Below are positions 23,015-32,599 of a stretch of DNA of 64,000 bases, one piece after another. The number at the start of each line of letters is the position of its first letter. Positions within the stretch are counted from its first letter, which is position 1. The position numbers were made by a program, and so were the translations under genes. The DNA comes from Tetrastigma voinierianum (taxonomy: Eukaryota > Streptophyta > Magnoliopsida > Vitales > Vitaceae): contig JAEQBH010005278.1 of NCBI GenBank assembly GCA_016808115.1, positions 186,001-250,000 on the forward strand. Direction: 5' to 3'. The notes below the pieces were generated by a model. The model was not told the DNA's origin, did no database searches, and saw only the letters and a list, made by a program, of their open reading frames with translations.

Positions 23015-23340
23015 TGGTATCAGGTTTGCACACTGACTTCACTAGGCCCAGGACGGGTTGTGTAATTATCTATACAATCTACACGATGTGTCTCTATCCA
23101 TTTGTTGCATACGGTTGTTACATAATTAAAAGAGAACAACAAAGAGCAACAAACAACCTTGCAAAGATTAAAATTAACTAAAAGCGATAAGCGATGAATG
23201 AAAAGCTGGCGAAGCAGTGTAGTTCTTGCTTGAGTGAAGCAGAAACTGGCGATTCCTGTATTGAGTTGCGAAAATTTAAAAGGTTACCTTCACTTGTGAT
23301 GTTGATCACGAAGTACATGACACCGTGTAGTTTGGCACCA

Positions 23341-23360
23341 TCCCGGCAACGGCATGCATT
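23341..23360 (-). promoter_or_regulatory. Primer binding site, Asp-tRNA type (degraded)
   Basis: The sense strand reads AATGCATGCCGTTGCCGGGA beside the LTR end. The Athila-type site is TGGCGCCGTTGCCGGGGAT, as seen intact at 63691-63709; here the first six or seven bases have drifted. Confidence 0.75.
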
Positions 23361-25167
23361 TGATTCGTGCCACGATGGTGGTGAATCAACAATATTTATA
23401 CCTGGTTTTCTCCTACTGCGGTAGTCAAGCTGCACAACGAGTATAGTGATCTAAGTCGAACACGGGATGGGTTTTCATCCCAGAAATGGTTTGCGTGGGG
23501 CATGAAGGTAAGGCTTTCTATTTGGACTTTTTGGTTGTGTCAAAGGCGTAAATGGTTTAAGCGGAAATTGCAAGCTGGAAATGGTAAAGCGAAATTTAAG
23601 GTGAAGAAATTAAACTTTGAAGATTTAGGTCACCAACAGTAAATAGGGCAAACACATGTCTCGAGGTTTTATCCTCTACGTGAGTCAACACGGGATCTTG
23701 ATTATGGCCCCTTTTGTTTAAAACCCTAACATTCCTTTATCATTTCTAAGGCTAGTAAAGACCATCTAAAGAATCACAATGCATCTCTCGCTAGAACCTT
23801 TGAACCCAAGAGTATGGAGAGTAGTAGGAGCTAGTAAAGACCATCTAAAGAATCACAGTGCATCTCTCACTCGAGCACTGAACCCTAAAGTATGGAGAGT
23901 ATTGGCCAAAACAATAAAAGTCAATGTTATTTAACCGTAATTTGAAGAACCCTAACATGTAAATATTATCTCAGAGGCTCGTAAAAACCATCTAAAGAAC
24001 AACAGTCCCAAAGCATGGAGTATTGGCGAACTGATAACATCCCGTATTATCTGACTAATTTTGAAAATAAGGGCCATAAATACACTGCAGTGACTTTTAG
24101 TACAAGAGGACAACATGTAACCCCACCACCAAGCTAGCTTCCTTCCTCTTCAAGGAAGGAGGCAACCAACATCTCTTGAGTTGTCATCCTCGAGAGGTGT
24201 GTTTAGCGTAGGAAGTGAAGAAAGAAGAGAGAAAGAAGAGAGAAGGAGAGAAAATAAGCAGCTTAAAAATAAAACAATTTATTTACAAAAGCATTAAAGA
24301 AAATAACTACAAATCACCAAAAACTGTATTCCCTTCTATCCACCTCTCTTATTACAAGACATGAGAAATTATTTATAAGCCTCCTCAAAGTATGAAACTA
24401 CCAAAAACCCTAATAACTAGGCTAAGTTATAGACGGTGGAGTAATAAACCAAGTTTGGAAGGCGGTTGCATTAGTGAGAGGATGACTGAGGCTGCGAGTT
24501 CCCGTAGGGTGAGAGTGCGCTAATTGACGGGTGGCAAGGAGTTAGCGAATTTGGCATTGGCTTAGCCCGAAATTGGCAAGGCTTTAGCGGATGGCCGATG
24601 TTGGGTTTATTATTGTGAAAGTGTTTACCCACCCACCCCCAGCTAAGCTAAATTGTCGGTGAAGCGAATTTAGCAAATGCACGGAGTGCAAGTTTGGCTA
24701 GCAATTCGCAATTTGTCTGATTGCGAACTGTTCATGAGCAGGTTGCGACGATTTGCGAGGTCGCCTAAGTTGCGGAGGTCGTTGCGAAAGAAGGTTGCGG
24801 GGTCGCTAGGATTGCGGAATTGGTTGCGAACGGGTTGCGAAAATTCTGTTTTTCTTTGTTCTGCATGCCTCTCGTCACGTCTTCAGCGCATCTCATTTCC
24901 TCCACTTTCCCTTTGTTTTCCATTGATTTTTGAACTGTTGATGGCTGAGACTAAACTTCCAACCTCATGATTGATCATTTGCATTGTGGTTGAAGCCTAG
25001 AAGTGCATAAATACCCTCTGAAACAACGAAAACATGCTCGAATGGCATAAGTGTTACTAAGATGACATGAACACTTCAATTGGTTTATATGACATGATTA
25101 ATGCACAAAAAGTACTCAAAACCTATCTAATATAGGGTTCAAAATTGCACTTTTTGAGCACTAATCA
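23361..25167 (-). repeat. 5' LTR of the minus-strand Athila-like element
   Basis: Pair of 14873-16677. The U3 motif array is at 24500-24845, the TATA-like TTATAAATAATTTC at 24364-24378, and the GA-rich leader (plus strand) at 24205-24255. It ends at the primer site on the left. Confidence 0.85.
24364..24378 (-). promoter_or_regulatory. TATA box of the Athila-like 5' LTR
   Basis: The minus strand reads GGCTTATAAATAATTTC, with the motif array upstream and a CT-rich stretch (24205-24255) downstream. The equivalent in the 3' LTR is at 15901-15914. Conservation in both LTRs and the order array, TATA, CT-rich leader support promoter function. Confidence 0.55.
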
Positions 25168-25548
25168 CTAGGCGAAGGTCCCCTACGCCTAGGCAAACCT
25201 GTAATCCTGTTTTTGTTTCCTTTCTTCTGTTAATTCTAGAAACCATCACTCTTTTGTTCGGATTTCCAAGGAGTGATAATTAGGTATGAAATTGGATTAA
25301 TTGAGGATCTTAACAAGTGAAAAAGAAAAGGGGTTCGTACATGTATACAAGTTATATGATCTTAATTACTAAATAAAATGTACGTGACATGGATATAGGT
25401 ACGATCCTCGCCGCTGAGGCGAAGCTTTTTAGGAAGAAATTGTGTTCTTGCCATCTTCTTTATGATTAAGAATAATATAACAAGCTTAGTAATACATATA
25501 ATTGTATGTCTGCCTAAGATCGAATAGTGAATGAATAGACACCTCTAA

Positions 25549-25622
25549 TTAGTGCTCCGACACTCTCTATTTAGTGTTTCAGCACTCTCTGTTAAGTGTT
25601 GCGGCACTCCTACGTGGTGCAT
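25549..25622 (+). repeat. Three-copy minisatellite in the split LTR
   Basis: Units of about 24 bases follow one another: AGTGCTCCGACACTCTCTAT, AGTGTTTCAGCACTCTCTG and AGTGTTGCGGCACTCCTACG, then a fourth start GGTGCATGC. Each holds a short inverted pair (AGTGYT with RGCACT). Confidence 0.6.
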
Positions 25623-26528
25623 GCATGTTTTGTTTGTGCTTTGGTACCTCTGTTCAATACTATACTATACCTTCGGGTACCTATTGTATTGTATCCCTCT
25701 CATTCATTATTACCGATCCATGCAGACAAATAATTATATGTTGTGTATCTGAATAATATGATATATGGAAATGGTATAAGAAAATGTCGGTTCTGATACG
25801 TAGTGTACCCTTTGGTACATACGTCTAAAAATCTCTATTATGAACTCCTACGGGAGATGTGAAAACTCTAAAATATGAATTATGTTATATGTATACTATA
25901 ATTGAAAACCAATGCATGTGGTCATTTATGTTATTTGTTTCCCAGCTAAAACATAAGCAGCGCGGGTGTTTCATCAGTGTAGCAGTCTTGAAGAGGTCGT
26001 CGGGAACATCCGTGTCGCGGGGGCCAACCTGACATTAGGGAGTCCACCATATGTAGGTCCATGACTTTGTTTTTAAAATGTAAATATAAGATTTTGTAAT
26101 AATGGAACTTTTATAAATACAAGTAGATGGACTCGAGCATATATGTATGAGTAGGACAATCTAAACACCGTGATGGTGGCAGTTTTATAGTTTTAGTGTT
26201 ATTATGATTTTAAATGGGTCCATCAATGTCGGAAAATCGGGTTAGAGTCCCGATTCTGTGGCGTCCCCTCACCAGCTATGGCTAGGGGAAGAGGCGTTAC
26301 AAGAACTTTGTCAATTCCTGTTCGGTGTTAATTAAATATGCATTATGAGTGTATTTTTCATGTATTTGCATAGCTCGAATGCTTAATTCACATCCTTATT
26401 TAGCCATATTGCACTAATCCCCCATTCTACAATGTTTTGCATGATATGATGGAAAATCAAGCAAAAGAAAAGCTGATTGAAATGAAGGCAGAACCAGAGC
26501 AAGGAGAGAAAACCTATAGGAAAGATCT

Positions 26529-26705
26529 CTGGTTCGCTTAGGCGTAGGCAACCCTCGCCTAGGAATAGAAATGGCCTGCCTAGGCGAGCTAGCAATCAAC
26601 ATAAAGGCTCTTGAAGATAGCTCTCTAGTCCACCTAGGCGTCGGACCACCATCAGTAGACGAAGACACGCATCTTTGCCTAGGCGTAGCTCAGTTCCCCT
26701 AGACG
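26529..26705 (+). repeat. CCTAGGCG motif array
   Basis: At least six copies or near-copies of CTTAGGCG, CCTAGGCG or CCTAGGCGT occur in 180 bases (for example CTCGCCTAGGAAT, CTGCCTAGGCGAGC, CACCTAGGCGTC, TTGCCTAGGCGTAG). The array lies directly upstream of the TATA box at 26770. Confidence 0.65.
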
Positions 26706-26769
26706 AAGAATGTAGAATTTGGAATACAAATATTCCTATTTTTAGCGATCACGAGTCCATTTCCTGAGG

Positions 26770-26779
26770 GATATAAATA
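26770..26779 (+). promoter_or_regulatory. TATA box in LTR fragment
   Basis: GATATAAATA lies about 65 bases after the CCTAGGCG array and before a pyrimidine-rich stretch (TTCTTCTCTG). It is a predicted U3 promoter core. Confidence 0.5.
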
Positions 26780-27088
26780 TTAAACTTATATTTGGAACAA
26801 AGAAGAGGGGAAGACTCAACAAGAGGCGGCTAAACTACCAATTTTAAGGTTCTTCTCTGTAGACTTAGATCCTTTTAGGTTTTTGTTTTAGTTTTTGACT
26901 TGATTTGAGCTCATTTGTGGAGTTGTGTTGGAGGATTCAGCTGCTTAGGGACATTCTATAGCAGTGGATCTAAGTTTTGGACGAGATTGATTACAAACTA
27001 TTTTGTATTCCTTAACTTTATTTCATTTCTTAATCTTTCAATACTTTATTTGGTGCAAATATGGTATTGTCGGGTTTTGAGGCGGCTA

Positions 27089-27650
27089 TGAGTGCCACAG
27101 TAGGTGTACTCGGAATCAACAATATTTATAACCTAAATTCCTCCTACTGCCGTAGCAAAGCTACTGCAGTATAGCGGCTCTAGGGTCGAACTCAAGGATG
27201 GGTTTTCTTCGCACAAAATAATTTACAATTGATGTAAAATGGTGATTTCACTTTGGATTTAGGGTGTTGTAAAAACAGTGTGCTTGGTGGTTTGGAAACT
27301 AAAAACAAAATGAAATAGAATGTAAAAAGAACTCCTTGAAGTCTCGGGCCACTGAGCTTAAGGCTCTAGGGAAACTGGGAGGTCCTCGGGTCCTTTTCCT
27401 CGCGTTTGGGAGGATGGCCTATAGCCATTTTTCGAACCGGATTTTCATTTAGCTATAAAAACTAAACCCTAAAAGTTTTTCTCTTGAAATACAACATTTA
27501 TTGGTCATTTATGTTTCAAAGCAATAAAAATGATTCTTTGACCTAACCTGCAGAGGTAAATAAATGGAAACTAAGCGAGCCTCAGTGGATCTACAATAAG
27601 AATCCATTGAGCCCTAAAAGCTTGCCAAGTATTGGCCAATCAAGGTACAT
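27089..27650 (-). repeat. Athila-like LTR fragment, minus orientation
   Basis: It begins TGAGTGCCACAGTAGGTG, matching the LTR edges at 23361, 55647 and 63712, then GAATCAACAATATTTATAACC, TCCTCCTACTGCCGTAG and GGTCGAACTCAAGGATGGG. It follows the same order as those LTRs to the GCCAAGTATTGGCCAATCAA region, where element A interrupts it. The rest of this LTR was not found in the window. Confidence 0.75.
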
Positions 27651-28017
27651 TGATGAGTCCAAAAACTCATTAGATTTTTAATCCATTTTTCTGAGCATAT
27701 TACAAGATAAATGTTGATTTGTATGCAGAAATGTGGATATTTACTCAAATTTAATTTTGCAGGAAAAATATAAACGAGATGCAAATCTCGCGAGCAGGAA
27801 AGGGACCAAGCTACCGGCGAGAATAAAGTCATGACTAAAAATCGAAGAATTCGTGTGAGGCTTAGTTGTCAGTCCATTTCCAAGAATCCCATGATCATAA
27901 AATCAACTTTGAGGAAGAAATAGAAGACCTTAACAAGTGAAGTCGTGACTTGAAGAAAGAGGTTCCGACAAAGGAAATGTGATCGGGACTAAAGAAATTA
28001 TTCAAAAGAAGAATCTT

Positions 28018-28810
28018 CATGTCGCGACATCACACTGATGTCGCGACGTCAATTTAATATAACTGAGGTCACGACGTCACTCTGATGTCGCGACGTGGAT
28101 CCGTCAATGAAGCCACAAAAGAGGTCTTTGCAAGAGAACGAAGTTGCAACTAGTTTTTAAATGAAAGGCACCATTTGAGGTCACGACATACAGTTGAGGT
28201 CGCGACATAAAAACGGGAACTGAAGTCCCCACAGGAAGACTAAAGTTGCAACCATTTATTAATCAAGGACCACAAACGATGTCGCGACCACTCACTAAGG
28301 TCACGACAGGAAGAAGAGCTGAGCAGAAGAAAAGGAGGTCGCGACATCACCTTGAGGTCGCGACCTAGAATAAAATGAAAGGAGAAAAAATGGTTACCTT
28401 GAATGGGTTCGAAGCCCGGAAAAATGGGCGACAAAGGTCGCAACATCACCTTGAAGGTCGCGACATCAAATGAAACTTTGTGAAGCGAAGACCACCAACA
28501 CAATCGCGACCAAGAAATCGAGTCACAACATGAAGTCATCCTATAAACGGAAAGATGGTACGCAGCCTAAAGGCTGGCACATCGTAACTCGAAGCCGAGG
28601 AAGAGAGAAGGAACAACGATGTCTCGAGAGGAAGCGTGGTGGCGACATCGGCTCACGGAGAAACAACGGCAACAGGCGCGACTAAAATCGATGTCCGCGA
28701 CTATTGATCAGTTCTGGCGAGTTACATAAACGAAACAACACGTTCGCGTGAGCCCCAATAGATGTCAAGGAAATTCTGTCGCGACATCAACTTGAGGGCT
28801 CGACATAGGG
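28018..28810 (+). repeat. GTCGCGAC palindrome array in LTR U3
   Basis: About 15 copies of GTCGCGAC or one-base variants, often as GATGTCGCGACATC or GAGGTCGCGACAT, are spaced by 10-60 bases. The beginning of the array is repeated in the 3' LTR (42680-42890), and a sparse version exists in element B (50530-50670). The array ends about 60 bases before the TATA box at 28872. Confidence 0.7.
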
Positions 28811-28871
28811 CGATGAGTTAGACTGCTTTTAGGATTCCACGGGCTTTGGGGATTCGCCCGATTTCTTGGCC

Positions 28872-28880
28872 GGTATAAAT
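28872..28880 (+). promoter_or_regulatory. TATA box of element A 5' LTR
   Basis: GGTATAAATG follows TTCTTGGCC, directly downstream of the palindrome array and about 30 bases before a run resembling a transcription start region (TCTTCCATCTTCAC). Confidence 0.6.
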
Positions 28881-29631
28881 GAGCAGAGTTTAGAATAGTA
28901 AAGTAGTCTTCCATCTTCACTACCAGAGAAAAAGGAAAGGAGAGAGATTTCAGTGTATAGTTTAAGTAGATTTTTATTTTTATTTTAGTTAATTTCTTTT
29001 ACAGTTGAATCTGTGATGTGAGAAAGAGTAGATTTGTAGTTTTATTTATGTTATTTTCTTCTTAAAATTACTGTTTGAAAATTTATGAAATCTATACAAA
29101 TTTCTGGAATTCATTTCTTCAAAGTTTTATTGCAATTACGATTGGATTGTATCGCGATCGTCTCCATTTCTTAGTGCGATGCAATAATCGAGACACGCTT
29201 CTGGATTTTACTTACATTTAATTACGATTTTCTGCATAAATTTGGAAACTTATTTGGGTTCGGATTTACTTATTTGGTGTCATTTTGGAATTGAGTTCCC
29301 AATAGTAATCTGCGAATACCAGTTGAGGAATGTATCTTGCTCGATATCGAGATCCCTCTGCGTGACACGAAGACGAGGCGGAGATTCTGAAATTTGAGAG
29401 CATTCTTTTGGGTATGCTAGACTACCATTGAAGCGGTGAGCTTTGAGCGTTCATTTTGATAAATCCCCTATTCGCTCATAATTGAAGTTGGAGGGGAGTA
29501 TTTAACAATATAAATGATCAAAGAGTTCACCTCAATCTAAGCGAGTTCTTAACCGTGTTAGGCGAGATCTAATCAAGGTAAAACATTGATAGATCTGGAA
29601 AATTTGAGCCACCTTTCAAGTGGTAGAAACT

Positions 29632-31660
29632 GTAAGACCCGAGAAATTCCAATTTTTGGAAAAATGGCAAAATCGTAATTTCGGTTAAAAATCCAAAATT
29701 TATTCTCTAGATCTCAGATGATGAAACGGATTGCACCGTTGGAATCGTCTCACGAAATCTAGCCTTACGTAAAATTTCGTCAAATTAAAGAGACAGTCGA
29801 ATTTACCGTTTCGAGCATCGCATTTAGTCTTAGTAAGCGATTTTCGATCTGAATCACATATAACAAAAATTATCATGTGCCATAAATTGGCATGAGTAGA
29901 GAAATGATAATAGAAGGCCGAGATAGTCATAGAATGTCAAAGCGGGAAAGAGGGACATAATGGTCATTTTTGAAATTGTTTAAGTTAGAAAATGACAAAA
30001 TAGGGAATAGTGCTTCTTCTCCAAACAAATTAAAAGAACCAGAAATTTGGGGCAGTAGCAGAAACGGGAGAGGCAGAACGGATTTTTTGTGATTTTATTT
30101 TAGAGAGAGTACCTTCTCTCTAAAATACCGGGAGATCCGACCGTCAGCAATCGTCGGGACAAGAAGGGAAGTTGCTCTACGCGGAGGGCTTCGCGTGGGT
30201 ATCGGATTTAGGGAGTTTCCTCAAAATCCTTGAGGTAGGGGTTTCTCCCTACTTGGGTTTTATTCTTTATTTAAGTACTTTGTTAATGTTTGAGTTGAAT
30301 GAGTAGTGAGGGGCCGTTTTGATTAGTCTACCAAAACTTAGGACCGGTGTTCAAATTTTTTGAGATTTTTTAAGCGTCGTGACAGGTCAAGAAATTCTAG
30401 TGGGCTTCTTGTGTTGAAATTATGCATTAAAATGTATGCTTGATATGAAAAGGCGGGAATGGCCGTGAAATTCGAGTTCACAAAGTGAACCGACGATTGG
30501 TGATTTTTCGGGAAAAGTAACCGAGGGTTTCACTATTCCCAGGAATAGTGTTCACAAAATATAATTTTTGTGAATTAATGTGTTTGGTCGAGTAATTCAA
30601 GTAGAATTGCTCGTGTTTGATCATTAGCCCGTGAGCTAATTTTGATGTGATGAAATGCGAAATTACATAACATGATTGTGTGATTTAATTTTTATGTGAA
30701 TATATGCATGTTTATATATTTGCATGTGTTATAAATTTATGTGGCGGCATCACATGCATTCCATATGCCTTCGTTCTATTTAGGATGATAGGTGAGTGCA
30801 TGAGGATGAGTCTGAGAGAAAATAGTTGAGGGTTGTCCAAAAATGTTAATTATCGGAGGGTAGTCAAACTAAAAAATATCAATCTTCGGAGACAACGAAT
30901 TGATATACATCGGGAGGAGTAGTCCATAAATAATATCAATGGAAACGAACATTGAAATTAATATATATAAAATCGGACGGTTGTCCCTGAACAAAATAAT
31001 AATTCTCATCTGAGGCTTGAGGCGAGTGTGAGGGAAGTTAGTGAGGACTCGGGTATAAGATGATGAGTTAGACATTTCAAGTGGATCATGCATTTGGCAG
31101 ATGTGTGTTTATTTTGGAACATTGCCGCACTTAAGGTGGAAGTAGCCTACTTAGGGAGCGATTCAGCTCTTGACATTCTTCCTTTGTGAGGATATTATTT
31201 CACAGTGCGGAAGCGTGCGAGGGGACGACTAGTCCTAGAGACTGAGGATTAGAAGAAAGTCGGGTTGTGGCTTTGATGATTTCAAACATGTATTAGAGCC
31301 TTTACATAAGTTTGATATTTGTTGTATAAGAGTAATTTATTAACTCTTAAAACTATTGGATATAGTTGGATATATAGTTGGTATATTGTTATGAGTATTG
31401 TTTATGGGCCAAGTGGTCGTTTTACTCATTGGATGGATATATTAATTTATTTAGAGACGAGTTTTATCACGAGATTTTGTATTGCAGTGCAGACTCCGTA
31501 CAAAGGAGACTACTGCCCGATTTTGTCGAAAAAATGTCGGGTCGCTCGATATTCAGCCCAGTATTCAGGTGGGTTGTGGTGGTCAGCGGACCCTCGGGTT
31601 TTGGGCGTCCACGAGAGCTTTGCGAAAATCACGGGAAAGGAATGCAAAGATTCTGGCTGT
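29632..31660 (+). mobile_element. LTR-like repeat, copy 2 (same family as 231-4070), nested in element A
   Basis: It starts TGTAAGACCCGAGAAATTCC and follows copy 1 closely to about 31600, with the same CATGCATTCC region and the GTCGAAAAAATGTCG segment. A stretch matching 2110-2310 of copy 1 is missing, and similarity ends near AATCACGGGAAAGGA. Element A sequence resumes by about 31670. It is therefore a truncated LTR, without the hairpin array or GC island of copy 1. Confidence 0.7.
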
Positions 31661-31836
31661 CAACAAGAAATGGGTGTGAAGTATCTAAAAAGAAAAATAC
31701 CCAGATCTTGCAAGAGGATTAGGAATCTAGTAAATTTGGTTTGATCTTGTCTTTGAGAAATGAGGTTATCGACCAGTGAATATGGAGAAATCCAATTCCA
31801 AAATTTAGGAAATCTTGGACAAATCCAGATCCATCC

Positions 31837-31860
31837 AAAAAAAAAAAAAAAAAAAAAAAA
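31837..31860 (+). repeat. Run of 24 adenines
   Basis: An uninterrupted A run sits inside the 5' LTR of element A, with no equivalent at the aligned place in element B. It may be the tail of a retroposed piece or a slippage product; no flanking target-site duplication is evident. Confidence 0.5.
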
Positions 31861-32347
31861 CAGAGCAATGTATTTTAGTATAGAATTAGCATTTCATTGT
31901 AATTCAGCATTAGTTTTAGATTTCTCATAGGAAGCTGATTATGTCAAATATTTTAGATTCTGATTTATTTTTAGTCATTTAATTTGTTTTAGCTTAGTTA
32001 AAAAAGTAGTTAATAGTCCTGGATTTATTTTCTAGATACAACTTCCATTTGAGTCTTTGTCCAAATAGCATGGAAGTTTAGTAGTTAAGTAATTGATCTT
32101 TAATTCGTACCAATCTACATGGGAATGATACACGGACTTACATTCGGATTTCTTGCTTGTATGACCTGTGCACTTGTAGTGTCATAGACTAGACCCTTAT
32201 TTTTAAATCATGAACCTTATGAAAGAAATATTTTATAGAACAAATTTATCCAAAGTGACATAGATGCAAAAAAAAATGTAAGGCTCTTATAACTATGTGA
32301 ATTTTGAGGGGTTTTTAGTCTATATCAAAAAGGACAAACAAGCTTTA

Positions 32348-32365
32348 TGGCGTAGATTCTTGAGG
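32348..32365 (+). promoter_or_regulatory. Degraded primer binding site of element A
   Basis: TGGCGTAGATTCTTGAGG stands where element B has TGGCGCGTTGCCGGGGAT, with the same TTTA before it and GAAAGAATT shortly after. Only the TGGCG core survives; the call rests on alignment to element B. Confidence 0.5.
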
Positions 32366-32599
32366 AAATCAGTTGAAAGAATTAAATAGATCTATTACAA
32401 TGGCGATGCAAATTTGGACATTTTATATAGAAAAAGAACAAAAATAGCTTTTCAAGTAGTGGCTACACTAACCCTTGATATTCATAAACATGTGAAAATA
32501 TTTTTTAGTTTTGACTAATCTGATAATACAGTGAGTTTGATTTAATCCTTTAATGCATAGGAAGCAGGATTGACTGTTTTCAGTGATTCTTAGTGGAAA

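Larger units (their letters stand above)
14873..25167 (-). mobile_element. Minus-strand Athila-like Ty3/gypsy element, nearly full length
   Basis: LTRs of 1805 bp (14873-16677) and 1807 bp (23361-25167) flank 6.7 kb. In minus-strand order there is an Asp-tRNA-type primer site, gag (ATG at 23014), protease, reverse transcriptase, RNase H, integrase, a non-coding 3' region and a polypurine tract. LTRs begin TGATTAGTGC and end GCACGAATCA on the sense strand. Every frame is interrupted. Flanks are GGGGG and CTAGG, not an exact duplication, although CTGGG lies two bases further left. The insertion sits inside the LTR at 14111-26301 and is therefore younger than it. Confidence 0.9.
14111..26301 (+). 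mobile_element. LTR (probably solo) split by a nested element
   Basis: The left end TATAACACCCCAAATTATAC and right end GGCGTTACA form the imperfect terminal inverted repeat usual for plant LTRs (TGTAACACCC, GGGTGTTACA). The flanks GGAAC (14106-14110) and AGAAC (26302-26306) differ at one base and are a good candidate for a 5-bp target-site duplication. Without the nested element (14873-25167) the LTR is about 1.9 kb. Both halves carry the same CCTAGGCG motif at the break, which supports rejoining. No internal region adjoins either end, so a solo LTR is the simplest reading. Confidence 0.65.
26326..27088 (+). repeat. LTR fragment with CCTAGGCG array and TATA box
   Basis: The fragment resembles the U3-R part of an Athila-type LTR: a leader of mixed sequence, an array of CCTAGGCG motifs (26529-26705), GGGATATAAATATT (26770-26779), then a U-rich R/U5-like stretch. 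It ends where the minus-strand LTR fragment begins at 27089. Its exact start after the target-site copy at 26302-26306 is uncertain. Confidence 0.5.
27651..32340 (+). repeat. 5' LTR of element A (split by a nested LTR)
   Basis: It runs from TGATGAGTCC to the degraded primer site, about 2.65 kb without the nested piece (29632-31660). It holds a dense TGTCGCGACATC array, a TATA box and a poly-A run. The stretch after the nested LTR (31660-32340) aligns with 51590-52390 of element B, including TTGTCCAAATAG near 32060 and ATCTACATGGGA near 32112, which fixes where the host LTR resumes. Confidence 0.7.

Noticed and set aside
28018..28810. CRISPR-like array from regularly recurring GTCGCGAC
   Set aside because: Spacing is irregular, the repeat is only 8-14 bases, there are no associated genes, and the context is a plant LTR.
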